NCBI GenBank assembly: GCA_039111635.1
Contig: JBCAQO010000004.1
Span: forward strand, 2,418,001 to 2,482,000
Direction: 5' to 3'
Length of the DNA: 64,000 bases
From: Heterobasidion occidentale
Taxonomy: Eukaryota > Basidiomycota > Agaricomycetes > Russulales > Bondarzewiaceae
Shown here piece after piece: positions 59,881 through 64,000 of this stretch. Made by a program: the position numbers and the translations under genes. The notes under the pieces are model-generated. The model was not told the DNA's origin and did not search any database. It saw nothing but the letters and a program-made list of their open reading frames with translations. Every line of letters starts with the position of its first letter. Positions within the stretch are counted from its first letter, which is position 1.

Positions 59881-60475
59881 GAGGAAAGTCGCTCTCAGAA
59901 AGCTCGACAGGACAATAGATGGAGGTGGCCTGGAAACAGCGCAATTCTGGAGGAAAGTCGCTCTCAGAAAGCTCGACAGGACAATAGATGGAGGTGGCCT
60001 GGAAACAGCGCAATTCTGGAGGAAAGTCGCTCTCAGAAAGCTCGACAGGACAATAGATGGAGGTGGCCTGGAAACAGCGCAATTCTGGAGGAAAGTCGCT
60101 CTCAGAAAGCTCGACAGGACAATAGATGGAGGTGGCCTGGAAACAGCGCAATTCTGGAGGAAAGTCGCTCTCAGAAAGCTCGAGGACAATAGATGGAGGT
60201 GGCCTGGAAACAGCGCAATTCTGGAGGAAAGTCGCTCTCAGAAAGCTCGACAGGACAATAGATGGAGGTGGCCTGGAAACAGCGCAATTCTGGAGGAAAG
60301 TCACTCTCAGAAAGCTCGACAGGACAATAGATGGAGGTGGCCTGGAAACAGCGCAATTCTGGAGGAAAGTCGCTCTCAGAAAGCTGCATCACATTGATGG
60401 AGGTGGCCTGGAAACAGCGCAATTCTGGAGGAAAGTCGCTCTCAGAAAGCTGCATCACATTGATGGAGGATGGTC
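59881..60475. repeat. Nine-copy tandem repeat, 66-69 bp units
   Basis: GAGGAAAGTC(G/A)CTCTCAGAAA recurs at 59881, 59950, 60019, 60088, 60157, 60224, 60293, 60362 and 60428. Most steps are exactly 69 bp (23 codons); one is 67 and the last is 66. Copies are nearly identical. Several frames on both strands are open across the array; the 67-bp step shifts the frame, which argues against selection for a protein. Confidence 0.95.
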
Positions 60476-60660
60476 ACATTGTCAGATGTTCAACATCGAC
60501 GCTCGTGATTCGGATTCCGACAAACTCCGATCAGCGTCGGCCAATCGGGTGTTGAATTTCGATCAAGCAATCTGATATCCTTTTGAGTATCTGAATTCAT
60601 TCAAAGTAAACTATAATACGCTGAACGAGCCAGCATGCGCGTAAGAAGATTTCTAAACAA
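60476..60660. other. Short unique spacer after the tandem array
   Basis: No gene seen. Confidence 0.4.
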
Positions 60661-61740
60661 TCAGAAGTGTAGTCCCCATCCATCATCATCAAACACACCA
60701 ATATCATCCAAAACCCAGCTGTAAATGTAAAAGACCGAGGCTAAGAGAGAATGAGGCAAGCTCCCCAGGCTACGACAAATCAAAAAAAGGTTAGCTACCG
60801 GTAAGGAATCAAGACCCAGCGCTTTGTGCGATGGCAATGGAGAACGGATAGCACTAGCACCTGCCAGGGAAAGCAAGGGCGAGACCATCAAAGAGTGCTC
60901 AGCAGCAATGGGGTGAGTAGCTGAAACTGTGCTGAGTGCCGGTGATGATGACACTGAGATAAGACTCCCATCAGTCGTCAGCGAACCAGACGCCTCAACA
61001 CTATAGCTGACAACATTCAAGTCCACTACGCTTTTGCCATTGAGTGCCGGCGATGATGACGCTGAGAAGACACTCCCATTAGTTGTCGGCGCACCAGACG
61101 CTCAGCACTATAGCTGACAACATTGGAGTCCACTATGCTCTTGCCAAAGAAGGGTGAAGAAGCCCTGTCTGTGATTACAGCTGGTGTCGCTAGAACCTGG
61201 GGATCGGCAGATGCAGAACGGACCCAGGGCTACTCGAGCGCGAATGATGTCGAGACAAGTTCTACGGAGTTGGGGAACAATGTAAACTCAGAGCCTTCGA
61301 GCAAAAGGCCATCACCTACCTCCGATTCCTCCGAATAATTGCTAGTGGGTGATAAATCTCCACTCCTATCCCTGGGAGCATAATAACTCCCGAAGGAAAA
61401 CTCTGGGTGCCAAGCCCTCCAAGCCTCGCCAATCCAACCTGACTGACCATAGTGAAAGCTCGAGACATGTCGTTGAAAAGATGCCTATAGTACACATCTG
61501 TGTACAGCTCGGTCATAGTTGACATGCAGTCCAGCCGCGCAGATTTTTCATAGTCTGGATAAGGCTTTCGAACGTCGAAGGATAATAAGAAAGAGACGAC
61601 CAGTTGATCAGGACGCTGCGAAAAAAAGTCTGAAGGGTGCCAATTCCTTGAGGTGGGTCCACATACCTTGCAAACGGCAGGCTCTTCGACATCTAGATAG
61701 GAGGAAGGCCTACTGTTCCAGGAAGGTGGGTGGAGAAACA
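60661..61740 (-). CDS. Poorly resolved gene, Ser-rich C-terminus
   Basis: On the minus strand a protein-like exon (MTELYTDVYYRHLFNDMSRA, LGTQSFPSGVIMLPGIGVEI; 61350-61620) is preceded by an intron at about 61675-61621. It may connect to a Ser/Thr-rich C-terminal region (60661-61026) whose end contains a hydrophobic stretch (LLASVFYIYSWVLDDIG). The two parts are in different frames, and the 108-bp duplication between them carries a one-base difference. A secreted or surface protein is possible. I do not recognise a family, and the model is weak. Confidence 0.3.
60934..61150. repeat. 108-bp tandem duplication
   Basis: The segment beginning GAGTGCCGG(T/C)GATGATGAC at 60934 is repeated at 61042. 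Both copies end in GTCCACTA(C/T)GCT(T/C)TTGCCA. The second copy is one to two bases shorter near CCAGACGC, so the two differ in frame. Confidence 0.85.
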
Positions 61741-61741
61741 T

Positions 61742-62485
61742 GTCGAGATGCGCTGGTGAGGGCGGTGATCAATATCGCGGGCAGGAGCGCTTTTCACATT
61801 TCGGTCGTTCCCGTGTCACACTTCCCCCCCGTTCCCCACCGACAGGTCCCAAGGGGTGCCCGGAGAGCTGTGAATCGCTCTTTGTAGCTTCGTAATTTCA
61901 CTGAGACTCCTGAAGCAGACATGATTACGACGTGTATATAATGACAAGGCCTTTGGCGATGAGACAAAATCATTTGTGAGAAAGAGCCAGCAATCGAGAA
62001 TACATCGATAACAAGGAGAAGTTTGGATATGTAGTCCAGTTCAAGGTTCAACAAGAAAAGAAACATGCTCGGAATCCTCGGCAGCACGATCTCAAAATGA
62101 CGTCGCCAGCCTGACAGGATCAAGAATTCTACTTACAACTTATGTGCTACATTTAGTATTCTGGGGTATGCAACGCGGAAGCCAGGACGACGTCTTGATT
62201 GTACGTCCGGACGGTCGCCAGCTGTTTGTCAGCTCCCAGACGTTTTTATTCGCCCCACGTCACGCTTATCCCGGCCCCGCAATGTGTAGTACCACAGCAC
62301 AGAAGTTCGAGGCGTCAATTTGCCGTCATGGAGACGCGTCAACATGTCTTGAAACCATGTCTCGGCAGATGACGACCACGAACCATTCCAGAGGTAGCTG
62401 CAACGCCAGAGGCATGCTGGCCACAGAGACACATTCCCTGGTACGCGCGTGAACCCAGGATTAATTGAGAGCCAGATCGCTCTCT
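61742..62485. other. No supported gene
   Basis: Short open frames on both strands without motifs or splice support. Confidence 0.4.
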
Positions 62486-64000
62486 TCATCTTCTGGGCAC
62501 TCCGATTCGCGATCTGATCAGCTGTGTTCGTTCACTCCCAGACCCGAGTGTTAGCCTCACTTGGCCCCCTCCAGGTAGCTCCGTAACTATGTTCCTTGGA
62601 CCCAAAATGGATGACAAGGCGCCAAGCCGGCCACCATACGCCACAAGACGTCTTGCGTAGGGTTGTCGCAGGAGCCATCGAACCCGCTCCTGATATAGCT
62701 GGCCAAAGGAGGAGAGAGAGTCTTGTCGCTCGCCTATTAGGAAGTTGTCTCCGTCCACCCAGTTGGGACGGGTTCATTCTACGGCGTTCAGCATTGGCCG
62801 CGATCTTTCTGCTGACCCACATGCCTATTCCAACTGAGACGGAACGACATCCCTGCTGCAACATCACCTCCAGCACGCTCTCGACCTTCAAAGGCCTTCC
62901 CATTCCAAAATGGCTAGCAACCAGATCTCAGTGAGTGGATGAAGCTTGACGTGAGATACCCGCAAGAAGCCAGTGTCGATAGCAGAGGTCTAACGTCAAA
63001 CGGCGCATAGGGAGCCCAACCTCCCGAAGTCGTTTCCTTGATGCTGTCTAAGTACGCAAGCGTCCCGGGAGAGACAATGAGCATTTCTTCAGATTGAAAG
63101 GTTTCTGGTGCTATCCAGTGCCCTCTTAAGAATTCACTGCCGTGGGGTGCGGGGTAGACTTTCGGGAAAAGCGCAGCAATAAAGGCGGGAGGATAATTCT
63201 CCCTGTCGAACAACATCATGATGTGACCGCAGTGTACCTCCAATGTCCCTCATGAACGTATGACAGGGCTCGGAGAACGCGAGAATCTCACATCGTCTTC
63301 GCTTGGATCGTCATTCGAGCCGACAAGAGCATGACTGGATGAAGAATTGCGTTCAACCCGTCCTCCACTCCGAGTTGACATTCATCGCCACATCCTGCTC
63401 ATACGAGCCTTCCGCATCGCGTCGCAGTCAGACAACACAATACATGGAGGGCCTGACGACGAAGACAAACCCGTGCCCCGGTCCTCCAAATCGTATCCAT
63501 TGCCATATACTTGCTCGCGAGTCAAACTAGCATTGTTGTTGTGCTGCGCACCAAAATATTCGTCAGTAATGTTTTTGCGCTCTGAGATTGAAGAAAACGC
63601 ATACCTGAGATGCTCCGATGACTCGGACCGTCCAACGCCTTGAACGTGATCTTCAGAGTGCGGCTGGAATGATGATGACACTGCACCAGGGTGTCAATGT
63701 GCATCTGCACCTCCTGTGACGTGTTGCCGCTGGACAATGTACCACCCCTGTACGACGTATTGCTACCAGGCGACACATTTGACAGCTGATGTTTGCGAAG
63801 GGCAGGCAGAGGAGGGGCGGTAGAGGAGAGGCAGGCGGAGAAGGGGCTGGAGGGGCTGGCAGAGGAGGGGCTGGCGAAGGAGGGGCTGGCGGAGGAGGGG
63901 CTGGCGAGGAGGGGCTGGCGGAGGAGGGCTGGCGGAGGAGGGCTGGCGGAGGAGGGGCAGGTCGAGACAGGGCAGAACAGGGAATGCGATCGTGGTCGTA
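62486..64000 (-). CDS. Uncharacterised protein with Pro/Ser/Ala-rich N-terminus (5' partial, weak model)
   Basis: A minus-strand reading enters from the right edge as a Pro/Ser/Ala-rich repeat (63800-63970) and continues as LRKHQLSNVSPGSNTSYRGG and SRTLKITFKALDGPSHR. Further left, protein-like segments include NYPPAFIAALFPKVYPAPHG, ETFQSEEMLIVSPGTLAYLD and LYQERVRWLLRQPYARRL. Introns would be needed between them, and one frame change (near 62755) has no clear intron. I cannot say whether this is one gene or two, nor its function. Confidence 0.35.
63800..63970. repeat. G-rich minisatellite GGAGGGGCTGGCGGA
   Basis: About nine imperfect copies of GAGGGGCTGGCGGAG-type units of 15-21 bp. On the minus strand they read as a Pro/Ala/Ser repeat. 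Confidence 0.85.

Noticed and set aside
59786..60575. Apparent repeat proteins of about 150-200 residues on both strands
   Set aside because: They arise from the 69-bp tandem array; the 67-bp step breaks each frame and flanks give no start or domain.

Overview
The window is nuclear DNA of a basidiomycete fungus, almost certainly an Agaricomycete, possibly a wood-decay species. The coding genes are split by many short GT-AG introns of about 45-70 nt. They encode fungal and eukaryotic core proteins (RMI1, a SUN-domain protein, Sgd1/NOM1, Cdc16/APC6, Tim14, carnitine acetyltransferase), a secreted GH7 cellobiohydrolase, Agaricomycete F-box/LRR and wax-synthase-like proteins, and a Plavaka (CACTA-type) transposon, a type known mainly from Agaricomycetes. 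I cannot name the genus from sequence alone.

The left 39 kb is gene-dense and looks like a conserved chromosome arm. In order: the 3' end of a DNAJC8/Spf31-like J-protein (1-238,+); RMI1 (357-1993,-); carnitine O-acetyltransferase (2363-4885,+); a UPF1-type SF1 helicase (4981-7727,-); a small unknown gene (8057-8503,-); Tim14/Pam18 (8841-9212,+); the eEF1A lysine methyltransferase Efm4 (9663-10619,+); Sgd1/NOM1 (10669-14124,-); an F-box protein (14337-15601,-); a coiled-coil protein (15932-18000,-); an HSPA12-like Hsp70 ATPase that appears fused to a very long low-complexity tail (18320-22991,+); a SUN-domain protein (24004-27110,+); a CRAL-TRIO/Sec14-like protein (27601-29010,+); a GH7 cellobiohydrolase (30297-31773,+); a wax-synthase-like membrane O-acyltransferase (32578-33876,+); Cdc16/APC6 (34102-37291,+); and an F-box/LRR protein (37718-39260,-).

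The right 25 kb is accessory and repeat-rich. It holds a CCGGCGT heptamer cluster around a DUF1748 gene, a 5'-truncated LINE fragment with an oligo(A) tail, a 90-bp tandem repeat, a small four-exon gene with a 15-nt exon, an apparently complete Plavaka transposase (44330-48538,-), and a roughly 6-kb island bounded by paired copies of CCTGCAATGAGCAAG. The island carries an OTT_1508-type deaminase-fold gene facing a large uncharacterised gene. Further right are a tRNA-like/SINE candidate, a 1.1-kb C-rich satellite, a HicA-fold-like small gene, a composite satellite ending in nine 66-69-bp units, and poorly resolved genes that run off the right edge.

Several otherwise well-conserved genes (CRAL-TRIO, GH7, wax synthase-like, F-box/LRR, and the island gene on the minus strand) contain single apparent 1-2-nt frameshifts, and at least three of these lie in short homopolymer runs. 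This could be true pseudogenisation, but the pattern fits uncorrected assembly indels better, so 'broken' calls here are provisional. Best leads for something new: the deaminase island, the Hsp70-tail fusion, the composite hairpin-like satellite, and the two micro-exon genes.
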